A DNA stretch of 64,000 nucleotides from Globodera rostochiensis (taxonomy: Eukaryota; Nematoda; Chromadorea; Rhabditida; Heteroderidae), in NCBI GenBank assembly GCA_018350325.1, contig JAEVLN010000002.1:5439456-5503455 (forward strand), in the 5' to 3' direction. Shown here piece by piece: positions 45,671 through 56,141 of this stretch (positions are counted from its first letter, which is position 1; every line of letters starts with the position of its first letter). The translations under genes and the position numbers were made by a program. The notes below the pieces were generated by a model, which was not told the origin of the DNA, ran no database searches, and saw only the letters and a list, made by a program, of their open reading frames with translations.

Positions 45671-45847
45671 AGTAAGAGGTCAAAAATTCAGAATTTTATC
45701 AGGGTCAAAGGGGCTCTTAAGCTTCGTGTACAAAACACTTTGTAAAATATATCAAAAATCACTAGTAAACAAAAAATTGTTCAAACATTGTTAAACAAAA
45801 ATATTAAAAGGCGAAATTAAAAAATATATTATCCGTGGTCAGACTAA

Positions 45848-46070
45848 CATGATGTAGATGGACAGAGTGTGGCTCAGTTGTTAAGAGTAATAACTCGAAT
45901 TTGCCTGTTCCTGCGTCAGGATTGCTGGATTGGGGCAAAAATTCAAAAATAATTTTGACCTCAAAATAGGGTGCTCCCCAGCAGGGAGACAACAAGGTAG
46001 AGTGCCACCGACAAGCACCCAGGATGCGCTACTCTAACCAGCTATCGCGCCTATCGCCGATTATGTGCTT
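45848..46070. other. tRNA-like sequence pair, uncertain
   Basis: On + TGTGGCTCAGTTGTTAAGAG resembles a box A. On - AGCTGGTTAGAGTAGCGCAT does as well. No convincing box B follows either. They are probably tRNA-derived fragments of repeats. Confidence 0.3.
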
Positions 46071-46312
46071 TTTAATAACAAAAGTTTTTTAAATAAAGTA
46101 ACCAAAAATTCACAAAAATGAAGATTTACTAGAAATAAAATAATAATATTTAGATTCTTTTAAAAATTTAATATATATTAAAAGAACCAGAATCATCATA
46201 ATCTAAAATGGTAGGCTACATTAAAATAATAAACAGCAAACTCATTCATTGGATACCTATCCAAAAAAAATGAAAATATAAATGAATGTTAATAAAATAT
46301 TATATATAAAAA

Positions 46313-46387
46313 ATGTTGGATTGCAGATTTGGAGTTATAAGTACTTTTCCAGCTCGTGAAACAATTGCCGCCTGTGTTAAAAAATAG
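46313..46387 (+). CDS. 24-aa hypothetical microprotein
   Basis: The frame is MLDCRFGVISTFPARETIAA then CVKK and TAG, from an ATG at the island edge. Compact mixed composition with two Cys. Function unknown. Confidence 0.4.
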   Translation: MLDCRFGVISTFPARETIAACVKK

Positions 46388-46851
46388 TTATTACTAGCAA
46401 ATACAATTAAAAATCAATCATAAAACAAAATGCTAATCAAAAACCTTAATTTAGTCGAAAGTTACGAATTTAATAATATATTGGGTAAATTTATTAAATC
46501 TAATTTTTCTTAGAACTAAAATTCTTTCTAAACAAATTTTTAATTTTAAATAAATAAATATTTATATACTAAAATGATAAAAAAATAATAAATTTAACAA
46601 ATTAATCCATTGTTCTCATAAAAAATTGTTTTAAATTAGTTTTAAACAAAAAATATAAAAAGAATTTATCAACGTAATAAAAATAAAATTTGTAATGCCA
46701 CAAATATAAACTATAAAAAAAATACTTAAAAAGCACAATTTATGTCGATTGGCCTTAAAATTAAGTTGAAATAACAAATCATTTTACCAAAACAGAAAAT
46801 AATATCACAAAGAAGGCAGGCATAAAGATGATTCCACCATAGAATTATTTC

Positions 46852-47004
46852 ATGTTTTCCCGTGCCAACATGACTAACGGACTTTTGAAATTCGACGCGA
46901 CAGATAACATCGCTTTTGTAGTGGGTATGGGGTTATGCACTCTCATCGGCTGCATGTGCATTCATTATCATTATTTGAAAAGACATTCTACATTTAAGCG
47001 TTAA
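46852..47004 (+). CDS. 50-aa single-pass membrane protein candidate
   Basis: The frame starts MFSRANMTNGLLKFDATDN, with an NMT sequon at residue 6. Next comes the hydrophobic segment IAFVVGMGLCTLIGCMCI (about residues 20-37), then a short basic tail YHYLKRHSTFKR and TAA. Topology is predicted with N outside and C inside. It shares its plan with 33184-33354 but not its sequence. It could be a small membrane regulator or a terminal exon. Confidence 0.5.
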   Translation: MFSRANMTNGLLKFDATDNIAFVVGMGLCTLIGCMCIHYHYLKRHSTFKR

Positions 47005-47345
47005 ATTTCAAGGCGGTAATTGCCCTTCAGTGCTACATCGTCGTTAAACCGTTAACATGGTGGATTTCCGTTGTATAACATTAGATCATTTTTATAAACG
47101 ACAACAAGAGTTGAGACTATAATTTTAAACAAAGTAATTCAAATTTTTTTTTGCCGATTTTCTGTACATCTTACTTCGTTTTTTGTGCTCATGTTAAATT
47201 TGATTTAAATATTTCTTTTTTTGTAAATTATTCGATAAATTTTATTTAACAAACCTAAGGTTAACGATGCCAATTTACATTAAAAAAATTGCATTTAAAT
47301 AATGCCTTAAATTATTTCAACGAACGAGAACCAGAGATAATTAAT

Positions 47346-47417
47346 ATGTGTTGTTGTGAGCATAATGATGTGCGATCAACGGTGGACTTTCTTATCTTTT
47401 TCGAACTTGCGTTATAA
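47346..47417 (+). CDS. 23-aa micro-ORF
   Basis: The frame is MCCCEHNDVRSTVDFLIFFE then LAL and TAA. Three Cys follow the start Met and the C-terminus is hydrophobic. The local skew is less clear here, so strand support is weak. Confidence 0.3.
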   Translation: MCCCEHNDVRSTVDFLIFFELAL

Positions 47418-47493
47418 ATGCATGTTTTAATTTTAACCATAAATTTTTTTCTAAAATAACATGAACCGGCGTTGTTGTTTTAATGCTCCCAAT

Positions 47494-47674
47494 TAGGGTT
47501 GGACAAACCCGGGTTATACGGGACCGGTATCCGGGTGTTTTTGGAAATTTTTGGGGTAAAATTATCCGGGTCTTGGACCAAGCCCAGCCAAATTACCCGG
47601 ACGGATATCCGGGTGTTTTTGAGCTATCCGGTATCCGGGGGACCCGGATAATACCCCGGTTTTGTCCAACCCTA
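47494..47674. mobile_element. 181-bp hAT-type MITE
   Basis: The ends are TAGGGTTGGACAAACC and its near-perfect inverse, flanked by the 8-bp duplication CTCCCAAT at 47486-47493 and 47675-47682. The inside is made of mirrored CCGGGT words (TATCCGGGTGTTTTTG twice). Too short to encode a transposase. Confidence 0.95.
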
Positions 47675-48344
47675 CTCCCAATCTTATTACAATCACGAAA
47701 GTACAATTATTTTGTGTTAGATTTTGAGAAAAACCGCGCGCAAAAAAAAAAAATTTGATTTTAGAAAAATGAGGTTTTTTGGTCCCAAATGAGGTCTTTT
47801 TGCTTGCAATGAGGCTTTTGAAAATTTTCATCTGGGAACCCTGCTTTTAACCCTGGAATTTGTAGTTTTACTTTGCTCAAAGCGGCAAATTGATTCAAAT
47901 TTGGCATAATTTTAGATAAAGCGTCATTTCCTAATTTGAGGATCAAAAATTGTTTTAATTAAAAAAACAATGTCTTACAATAATATTAATTAATTAGTAA
48001 GTTCAAAGCCAGATTATTTTGGTTTGAGGTTTAAAAAATCACTCACTTTTTTATAATATACTTTATTTACTCTTTTTAATATAAAATAAATCCGTACATT
48101 TTGAAACGACGCATAAAAAAATAGTATTCAGACTTCTTAATTGTATTTTTCCAAAGAAAAAGTAATTTATAAATAACAAATTAATTGGGTAAAACTAACT
48201 TTATGATTGAAAAACATTTCGTAAATGATAATGCCAATTAAATTGCAACCCTAGAAAGATATATTGTCGAATTAAATTAATTAACAAAAATCTTATCTTT
48301 TAGAATCCTGCCCTTGGCTCACAAGCTCCAAGAGAGATACCATC

Positions 48345-48464
48345 ATGGGCATGATGCGGGTTTTTGACACTAAACGATATTGTGAGAACTTTACAGCGAA
48401 TGGGATACGTAGGAAAGGGTGTCGAAAGCGCGAAAATTTAGCTAATAACCAATTAAATACGTAA
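48345..48464 (+). CDS. 39-aa basic microprotein
   Basis: The frame starts MGMMRVFDTKRYCENFTANG, continues IRRKGCRKRENLANNQ and ends at TAA. It has an NFT sequon and two Cys among Arg/Lys residues. First of six ATG-started small frames on + within 2.4 kb. Confidence 0.42.
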   Translation: MGMMRVFDTKRYCENFTANGIRRKGCRKRENLANNQLNT

Positions 48465-49004
48465 TCAATTAAAATAAGATTATGTAAAATAAAATTACGC
48501 AGATAATAATATATTTTAAGTTAATATGAAATATTTTAATTCAAAAACGAATATATAAAAAACAATAATTATATTTTAGTCATACATAACTGGTTGTCAA
48601 AATTTTTCATAATAATATTTTTAATTGGTATATTTTTTTTAACCAAAAGTTGCTTTTAAATACGAGAAAATGTCTTAATTCCGAAGGCTAGATGTCGCGA
48701 GCACGTGAAATTTATTAAAAGCTAAAGAATAAAAATAAGAAAAAATGAGAAATTAATAAAAATTAAAGTAAACGACAAATGCGAAATAGCGGCAAAAAGA
48801 ATGAATAACAAAGAGTATGAATCAGATTATGTGAAAAGAAGAAAAGGTGTTATATTTATAAATTAGAAAAAAATTAATTACAATTTATGGAAATATTTAA
48901 AAAAAATCTAAATAATAAATATTGATAAAAATTTTGTATAAATTGTTTAAAGCCTAAATATAATGGCTGTGTAAAAATACAAGATTATAAATAAAAAATA
49001 TACA

Positions 49005-49109
49005 ATGAGTCCGCTTGAACGCTGGAAAAAGGCGATTCGCGGCATCATGCACAAACGTTTGGATGTGAACGGCGCTCACGAAGACAACCATTTATCTCTG
49101 AAAAATTAA
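49005..49109 (+). CDS. 34-aa basic microprotein
   Basis: The frame is MSPLERWKKAIRGIMHKRLD then VNGAHEDNHLSLKN and TAA. The first 20 residues could form a basic amphipathic helix. The ATG starts exactly at the island edge. Function unknown. Confidence 0.47.
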   Translation: MSPLERWKKAIRGIMHKRLDVNGAHEDNHLSLKN

Positions 49110-49364
49110 AAAAGGAAGTGATAATGTATACCACCTGGTAATCAGATGATGGGCTACAATCAAAGTTAAAAATGATAACAAAACATTATGAAATATCGAG
49201 AGAATAAAATTATAAAATAATAAAATAAGATCTCTTTACTAAATTTTAAAAATGTGTATATTAAAATAAGAACGCTAATGACAATCCAATTCAAATAATT
49301 TGTTACATCTCCTCGCAACAAAAACAAACAATTCTGTTATTTTTCGGCCGCTTATTATTTTAAT

Positions 49365-49595
49365 ATGGATGAAATAAGGCGGAAAGAAGAAGAAAATGTT
49401 TTAGAAAATATGAGACGAATGAGCATGGTGGTAATAAAAGGTCATTTTGTGCTTATCAGAATTAAAGCGATAATTAATGCGATATTATTTATAACTGTGA
49501 GAAATGTTAAATATTCTTGGATATCAATGGACAAAGCAAAATCTATGAAAAAAAATATATTAATAAAAAATACAATTCAATTCATGAAAAAATAA
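49365..49595 (+). CDS. 76-aa hypothetical protein or first exon
   Basis: The frame starts MDEIRRKEEENVLENMRRMS, a charged coiled-coil-like helix, and continues through hydrophobic IKAIINAILFITV. A GTAATAAAAG donor follows the MSMV codons, so only the first 22 residues may be coding. Upstream GGCCGC at 49348 is the only GC-rich 5' feature. Confidence 0.42.
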   Translation: MDEIRRKEEENVLENMRRMSMVVIKGHFVLIRIKAIINAILFITVRNVKYSWISMDKAKSMKKNILIKNTIQFMKK

Positions 49596-50299
49596 AAAGA
49601 AAACAGCTAATTTATATAAAGAATACTTAAAACAATATAAACCTTATTTTTTGCAGTTTGGATAATTGATAAAAAGGCCAAACTTTATTTGATAAGTGAG
49701 CGACTCGCTTTCGTTGTCAGTCATAAATAAAACCATGAACCCTTTAAAGCAATTAAAACCAATTTAATTGATAAAATTTTATAATTAAAAAAATATTTAA
49801 TTAATATGGTTAGATTAATAAGTTTGAAATTTTGACATGTATGCACAAAATTGACAAACTAAATTAGCAATTAAAAACTTGATTCTTGAATCACATTTCA
49901 TTTTGAAACCTAAACCAAAACTTTTGGAAAAAACGCATGGAACCCAATATGCAATAATGGCAACAAATCAAGGTGAGAGTGAAAAAAAAAATTGAAAAAA
50001 TTGTAAGTAAGTAGTGCACATGCCTCCTACTATACAGTTGAAAGAAATAAATTAACAAACAATAATTTAAAATATTAATTGTTCCGATTTCGAATGAATA
50101 AAAAATAAATACAAATCAATTTTATGTATTTAAAATTAGAGGTGAAAGTCAAATCTCATTTTTATAAAATTATTTAAAATTTAGTGTGAGAAAACAATTT
50201 AGCTTCTAGGCAAGTATTTTAAAAGATTTTGGTGAATAGAAAAGCCAAAATAAATGCCAATGCATTTATTTTAATCCGAGGATAAATCACTTTTCAATA

Positions 50300-50434
50300 A
50301 TGACAAAACAAGGCCGATACTGCTATGGAAGGGGCAATTGCAGGCATAATGTAAAGCAAACTATTAAACCTAAAACTAAAATTCTAATGCATATTATTTA
50401 CAGAATATTAAATGTTATAGCAAATATTATTTAA
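50300..50434 (+). CDS. 44-aa basic microprotein
   Basis: The frame starts MTKQGRYCYGRGNCRHNVKQ then TIKPKTKILMHIIYRIL and ends at TAA. Two Cys lie among Gly/Arg in the first half; the C-terminal half is hydrophobic but AT-driven. Function unknown. Confidence 0.42.
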   Translation: MTKQGRYCYGRGNCRHNVKQTIKPKTKILMHIIYRILNVIANII

Positions 50435-50488
50435 ATATTAAACACGACAATTTTGTCTCTTAAAAATCGCTAATTCGTTAAAAACACA

Positions 50489-50587
50489 ATGGAAAAAAAC
50501 AATCCAATTTCTGCAACACCAAAATCCACCCAGGCCATGGAGCTTAAATGGAAAAAAACAAAGCCCAAAATAAAAATTAAAGTTTAA
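50489..50587 (+). CDS. 32-aa basic microprotein
   Basis: The frame is MEKNNPISATPKSTQAMELK then WKKTKPKIKIKV and TAA. Lys/Pro-rich and likely disordered. It ends 36 nt before the next ATG frame on the same strand. Confidence 0.42.
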   Translation: MEKNNPISATPKSTQAMELKWKKTKPKIKIKV

Positions 50588-50623
50588 GTTAAAGTTTGCA
50601 GATTTCAAAATTATTAAAGTGTG

Positions 50624-50725
50624 ATGGCGCGAACGGCGCCGTGTACTTCACTTTTAACCAAGAAAACGGGTAAAGCACTTAAAACTAAACTAAAAGCGTT
50701 GCCAAAAGTCTCAACAGGGATTTAA
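50624..50725 (+). CDS. 33-aa basic microprotein with MART start
   Basis: The frame is MARTAPCTSLLTKKTGKALK then TKLKALPKVSTGI and TAA. The MART start and Lys/Thr-rich body are loosely reminiscent of a histone H3 tail, but the lysine spacing does not match and I do not call it one. A GTAAAG at 50670 could be a donor. Confidence 0.42.
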   Translation: MARTAPCTSLLTKKTGKALKTKLKALPKVSTGI

Positions 50726-51296
50726 TGTTGTTTATATGAAACTCGATTTAGAAAGAAGTTCTCATCAATCTTATTCCCGACGATCTAAAATGATTTTTGT
50801 CGGACTAGATTTTAATCTTAAATGAGCAACAACATGAGACTGATAAACAAATTAATCATAATAAACTTTAAAATAATAATAAAAATATGTTTCCACAATA
50901 GTAAAATATTACCTTGATTAAAGCGAGACAAAATGACAAGATGTGAACAACCATATATTAATATTAAAAAAATGAATGCAACGGGCATTGATTAATATTT
51001 AGTCGTTAAATAGACATTCAGTATTAGATACGTCCAAACGCTTCCTATTGCAAATATAAAACAGTTATCAATCCTATCGCATGTAAAATAATTTTTTCAG
51101 TGGATTATTGTTTTTATTTTACGATAAAAATTCAAATTTATTTTATACACATTTTTTATCGAGTTGTAAAGGAAATTATTAAGTTTTTTATTGCTGGAAT
51201 ATTTAATTATAGTTTTGTTTTAAATAAATGTTTTTGAAGGTTGCTATTTCTATTGACAGTTGATTTGATTTTAAATACAAATATTATCTTACTATG

Positions 51297-51774
51297 GCGT
51301 GTTCCAAAGCGGTTCTAGACTTTGCCGGTTCCGCGGTTCAGGTTCCGAAACGCATTCGGATTTTTACGGAACCGGTTCTAAAGCATTGCCCAAATTCCAA
51401 AAATTTGTGAATGCGGCGAAAAATATTTTAAAAAATTAAAAAAAATGCACAACACAGAAAAAAAAATGTTGTTCTGATTAGTACTGATTTGCAGGATCTT
51501 TCGTAAATTTCTGAACCAATTTTCTGAAAGCTGCATATTAACAAATTGAGTTAAAAATTCAAAATGTTTTCGGCGACGCTTCTCGGTGCCGCCGACCCCT
51601 TCGCCCCCTCAAAACCGGGATTTCGACCAGAAAACCAACCCAAAAACCTCGGGTTGCGTTTCGTATATCGGGTTGAGAAAAATGTCGAGTCGGATTTTGA
51701 ATATCTAGTCGAGAAAAAGACCGGCTTTCGGCTCTCGGGTTTCGGGTAACCCGCCGCAATCCTGGTCTCTACAC
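51297..51774. repeat. palindromic word element, GGTTCCG and CGGGTTTCGGGT words
   Basis: The left part repeats GGTTC, GGTTCCG and CGGAACCGG, and the right part repeats TCGGGTT and CGGGTTTCGGGTAACCCG. The GC near-palindrome lies between. Tips and target duplication are unresolved. Opposed frames at 51559-51759 are by-products. Confidence 0.5.
51569..51599 (-). repeat. GC near-palindrome copy 3 (diverged)
   Basis: TTCGGCGACGCTTCTCGG followed by TGCCGCCGACCCC. The minus strand matches the GGTCGGCGGTGCCGA half of the consensus. Confidence 0.7.
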
Positions 51775-52707
51775 CCCGTTTTTGTAGTTTTTTATTTTAT
51801 TGTATTTCTATTTAGTTTTATACAAATTCTTTCTTAATTTTTTTATGAATTATAATTTTTTGCGGTAGCTTTTATTAAATCTCATTCAATTTTTAAACAA
51901 CAAGGGACGCCATACACGCCCTTTAATTTAGTTTCATTGAGAGGATGACATAGCCATAAAATTTTTGAATACTTTTTTGTTTACTAATCATTTTTCAGCA
52001 ACCAAGTAATGCAATCCTTTTCAGGTTTTTATTTTCATTTTTTACTTTTTTCTGACCATCTTGAATTTGCATTTTATTGCGTGTAATATAATATTTTTAT
52101 ATTTTTTTAGCGGTTTTTAAATTTATACACCGTATCAATTTAGGTGTTATTTCCGAATTTGTTCCTTCCCTTTAAAACAAAATGCACTTTTATACGCTGG
52201 TCCGAAGTCTTGTTCTGCGAAACCATCTTTTTTTTGCCATCTTGTAGGCCTAAGGAAGATTTATCGGGACATGTTCGTTATTTTAATGACAAAAATGTTT
52301 TGTGACCAATTAATATTTTATCCACTCATCGATATTCATATCATTTTAAAAATTTAGTTGAACTATTTATTTTTGCGCCTCATTTAACCAATTTTAATTA
52401 TGGTTAAATTATTTTGAAAAATATTCATTAGTTTAATTTTAATATTTTGAGTAGAGATCGGACAGGGGCCGGGGTCCGTACGGGGTTTTACGGACCCCGT
52501 GGCCCGTAACCCGTGTTTTTTTGGGCCGACACGGGGTTACACGGGGTCACGGGGTACACGGGGTTTTAACCCGTGTAGCCCTTGCCCATGCATGTCGGCG
52601 ACCCTTGCCCGTAGCCCTTGCCCGTGTGTTTTGACACGGGTTAACACGGACTAAATTTTTTGGCATATACTTAGGGAAACTTCACCGATTTTACCATAAA
52701 CTTTTTG

Positions 52708-52782
52708 ACGGAGTTAGTGGTGTAGTGGTGAGTGTCTGCTGCCGCTTTTTTGTTGGTGCTGGTTCAAAACCCGACTATGTAA
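52708..52782 (+). other. tRNA-like module (box A and box B)
   Basis: TGGTGTAGTGG matches box A and GGTTCAAAACCC, about 40 nt later, resembles box B, ending CCGACTATG. It sits inside the ACGGGGT-word element. Probably tRNA-derived, not a functional tRNA. Confidence 0.55.
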
Positions 52783-52956
52783 AAATGTTTTATTACAACT
52801 TTCAAGCATCTATTGTGGAGTAAACAATTTCTAAAAATTTTTTGGAATTTTCATTTTTTGGTTGGACAAAATCACCTATTATTTAAAATTCTTTGTCAAA
52901 TGCATTGGTAATTATTGAACCAATCTTTTAGCAAGATTCATTAAAATCAAAAAATT

Positions 52957-52982
52957 TCCGCGGCGGCGCTTATCGGCACCAC
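52957..52982 (-). repeat. GC near-palindrome copy 4 (partial)
   Basis: CCGCGGCGGCGCTTATCGGC followed by ACCAC; the minus strand carries GGTGCCGATAAGCGCCGCC. Confidence 0.75.
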
Positions 52983-53744
52983 TAAAATGGGATTCCCGTT
53001 TGGGATTCTGTCCCATTAATTTTTAAATTCCCGTTGTAATTTATTTTTCCGCGCTTTAACACGGGGTACACGGGGTTTTAGCCCGTGTAGCCCTTGCCCG
53101 TGTAGGTCGGTAACCCTTGCCCGTAGCCCTGCCCGTGTCATTTGAAAATTCCGATCTCTAATTAACATTATAGTATCAGTTCAATCAAAGAAGCAAGTAT
53201 TAAGTTTTAAGTTAACTATTGAGTTTGTTATAACCTGCCTCAAAACCTTCTTGTACCGTGATTGTGCGTTACATTTTTTAATCTCAAATAATAAATAATA
53301 TATATTATAAATCCATATTTTTGTTACAATGATTTAAGAATTGTGCAATGATTCTCACATGCATTTTTTGCACTAACCTTAAAAAAGCTCCCAAAAATCC
53401 ATAATCGGCATATCAAAAAGCATCACAATATAAACTTAAAATAGTATTTTTAAATTGATTATCGTTGGTTAATGGGTGTGTCCAGATATGGATTAAAATA
53501 TATAATTATACCTAATCGGTTATTCTCGTAGAGCTGTAATCATTCGTCGAAAAGCAGTATGAAGAAAGTTACTTGAAAATTATGTTGGCCAAAACCATAG
53601 GGGGAAGGGGGTTAATATCCTTTAATTCTTATAAAGTAAATTAAATTTCCATCCATATGTGTCAATTTGCCCGATCCACCAAACATATGCACCTTCTCGC
53701 AACATATCCGCTTTCATTTAATCCCTTTCCTCCGTAAAATGGCT

Positions 53745-54437
53745 GTACGACATTTGCGGCCCGGACACTTGCGCCCCGGACATTTGCGGCCCAGCCAAAA
53801 TAAGACATTTGCGGCACGGACTTTTGCGTCCCCAGCCAAAATAAGACATTTGCGGCTCGACATTTCGCCAATTTCCAATATTTATAAATAACCAAATCAA
53901 CTAAATTCAATTTATGCACTTGCTTTGCTCAAGGCCCAACAAGAGCTTTGCTCTCTGACATCCCCAAACTTGAATTCTTGAAGATAGTGTAATGCATTTA
54001 GATTAGAGTGCGGCAAAAACGTATTTGCTAGATTCCTCTGCGGGATTTTTTCTAGAAGGTCGTGCGGGACCGGATTTGCGGGATAAATTCCGCATTTTAA
54101 ATTTGCTGGATCCCGCGCGGGATTTTTTAATATTACCAAAAAAATCAAAACACTTTTCCTACCGGACCAAATCGTTAGTATCTCAACCTGTCATTTCAAA
54201 ATTCCGGTCTCTACTTGAATGCATAAATTGAATTTGTTGATTTGGGTTTTTAAAAATATTAGAAAATTGGCGAAATGTCGGTCGCAAATTTCTTATTTTG
54301 GCTGGGGCCGCAAAAGTCGGGCCGCAAATGTCCGAAAAAGGCATATAAAATTAACATTTTGGCCGAAAATGTCCGGGGCGCAAATGTCCGGACGCAAGTG
54401 TATCCGCAAAAGTCCGTGCCGCAAATGTTGGGTAAAC
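53745..54437. mobile_element. foldback element, GACATTTGCGGC words
   Basis: The left arm (53745-53930) and right arm (54219-54437) are inverted copies about 200 bp long with CGGACATTTGCGGC, GCCAAAATAAGACATTTGCG and TTTATAAATA... blocks. A GCCCAACAAGAGCTTTGC block follows the left arm. The loop also holds GCGGGAT words ending GGTCTCTACT, probably a nested insertion. A partial copy is at 63374. Confidence 0.85.
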
Positions 54438-54685
54438 GTAAAAATACGCACAGAATTTAATGAAAAATAACCTAAACCGAAAATTGAGTGAGCGGCAAAG
54501 TCGGCGGTTTTTTATTTAAATAGTTTTTATTTCTTTCAAAATTATTGTGCATATATTTTGGCACAAAAAGCATTATATTATCACGCGTTTTTTCATAAAA
54601 TAGAATGAATTATTTATTTTGTTTTACATGTTTAATGGTTTAATTCATCTTACATTTCGTAATCAGTGCATCAAATAACACATTT

Positions 54686-55078
54686 TCAGACAATGGAAAT
54701 AATTTCCATAGATGTTGACCAAAGGGGTCCCCCCCCCATCGTTTTGTCAACTTTGGGTGGTTCATGGTTGTTGCTGCAGCTTAAATAGCACCAGTAATAT
54801 TGTTTTACTTTTCTATGGTAAAAATCAGATGTCATATTTGTGATCAGCAACCTCGATAACCCCAGAGTGTTCATGCATAAATTATTTTTCACATGTCTGA
54901 AATGAAATTTCTTCCAATTCGGGTTCGGAGTTAGAGATTCGCAAATCCGAGATCGTATTCGTGATCTAGGCATGCTTTTACCCTTAGAAAACATGTATTT
55001 ATAATAAAAACTTGGCGAATTCAACTCGACGAAATGTCGTTTTTGGCTTATTCTATGAAATGTCAGCGTGCCATTCAA
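54686..55078 (-). CDS. longest ATG frame in the window, 130 codons, hypothetical
   Basis: The minus frame starts MNGTLTFHRISQKRHFVELN and ends GGPLWSTSMEIISIV. The middle (SRIRSRICESLTPNPNW) comes from a GGGTTCGGAGT repeat-like stretch. It lies between two repeat elements and on the strand opposite the A-rich one. I therefore rate it a possible repeat by-product despite its length. No domain recognised. Confidence 0.25.
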   Translation of the reverse strand: MNGTLTFHRISQKRHFVELNSPSFYYKYMFSKGKSMPRSRIRSRICESLTPNPNWKKFHFRHVKNNLCMNTLGLSRLLITNMTSDFYHRKVKQYYWCYLSCSNNHEPPKVDKTMGGGPLWSTSMEIISIV

Positions 55079-55557
55079 AAACCCTTTAAATTGCCAAATT
55101 TTATTGACGAATTCGTTATCAGTGTATTAAAGAAAGAACATAAGACAAATATAAAAATTTCTTAACAAATTCAGTGTTTAGATTTGTATTTAAAATATAA
55201 TTGTTAATTTTATACGAAAAAGTCAATATTTTTTGTTTACGAACCCTTTAAAAAACAATAAAGTTAATAAGTGCAGTATCGGTTAAAACCAGGGTTGGGC
55301 GGAAATTTATTTTCAAAAAACGGAAAACGGAAAAACGGAAATATTTTTTTTAACGGAAAACGTAAAACGGAAAAAAGGGCCCAAAAACAACGGAAAACGG
55401 AAACATTTTCAAATAAAATAAAAAAATTCTTTTTTTTTAAAATAATTTATTTAAAAAATATTTTTTGAAATATTAACAGTAATTATTTTTTAAAATTTTG
55501 AAGGATGTCTTTTTTTCAGCGGCCTTCTAAATCTATTTTAGGCTTTTGGGTAGGGGG

Positions 55558-55584
55558 GGTCGGCGGTGCCGATAGGCGCCGCCG
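55558..55584 (+). repeat. GC near-palindrome copy 5
   Basis: GGTCGGCGGTGCCGATAGGC followed by GCCGCCG, identical in its core to copy 1. Confidence 0.85.
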
Positions 55585-55681
55585 GAGAAAATTTTGAAAT
55601 TTTCGACTCAATTTGTTAAGGATTTGCAACCAAAATTTTAAAAAATTCGGCAATTTTTTAAGCTTATTAGGAGTGGTAAGG

Positions 55682-55706
55682 GTCCGGCGGCGCCGATAGG
55701 CGCCAC
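55682..55706 (+). repeat. GC near-palindrome copy 6
   Basis: GTCCGGCGGCGCCGATAGGC followed by GCCAC, about 120 bp from copy 5 in the same element. Confidence 0.8.
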
Positions 55707-55921
55707 GGAAGAATTTTTTTAAAAAACTAACGAGATTTGTTAAGAAAATCACTCCAAAAATGAAAATGCAAAACAAAAGCCCCAAAATGTTTTTTGATTT
55801 CGTCCTGAAAAGCTTGTGAATTGTCATCTAAAATGTTTGTTTTTTTAATTGGAAAAAGTTAAAAAGAATTTTTAAAAATTATTTAACCACCGTAATTGTA
55901 CAGAAAATAAGAAATAATCAC

Positions 55922-56008
55922 TGACACAGTAGGGGATCTGAACCCCCCTCCCAAACTTATCTCCCCGCACCAACCACTCACCATTACACCACAACCAAAC
56001 CGCATCCC
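55922..56008 (-). other. tRNA-like module (box A and box B)
   Basis: On minus TGGTGTAATGG is a good box A and GGTTCAGATCCCC, about 37 nt later, is box B-like. It lies inside the CGGAAAA-word hAT-like element. Confidence 0.6.
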
Positions 56009-56141
56009 AATCCTCCAAAAAATCCCATTCTTAGGTGTTTATATTTTTTCCGTTAAAAAGGGCATTTTAACGGAAAACGGAAAAAAGGCCCAAAAACAAC
56101 GGAAAACGGAAAACGGAATTCCGCCCATCCCTGGTTAAAAC

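Larger units (their letters stand above)
52452..53160. mobile_element. 709-bp palindromic element, ACGGGGT words
   Basis: The tips TAGAGATCGGA and TCCGATCTCTA are perfect inverses. Both arms contain many ACACGGGGTT, CCCGTGTAGCCCTTGCCC words. A tRNA-like module and a GC near-palindrome lie inside. No clear target duplication flanks it, so the transposon class is open. Confidence 0.8.
55290..56133. mobile_element. 844-bp hAT-like non-autonomous element, CGGAAAA words
   Basis: The ends CAGGGTTGGGCGGAA and its inverse are flanked by the exact 8-bp duplication GTTAAAAC (55282-55289 and 56134-56141). The arms contain mirrored ACGGAAAACGG arrays. The interior has two GC near-palindromes and a tRNA-like module. 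It is inserted into another word-type repeat (GGTTAAAACCCGGTACC). Confidence 0.95.

Noticed and set aside
47483..47946. + and - frames of about 60-90 codons
   Set aside because: The parts over 47494-47674 translate the hAT-type MITE; the rest is low-complexity.
50624..50725. Histone H3 fragment
   Set aside because: Only the first four residues match; the lysine spacing and the rest of the frame do not.
24895..56008. Calling the box A/B segments functional tRNA genes
   Set aside because: No full cloverleaf or clear anticodon stem is visible and all three lie inside transposable elements.
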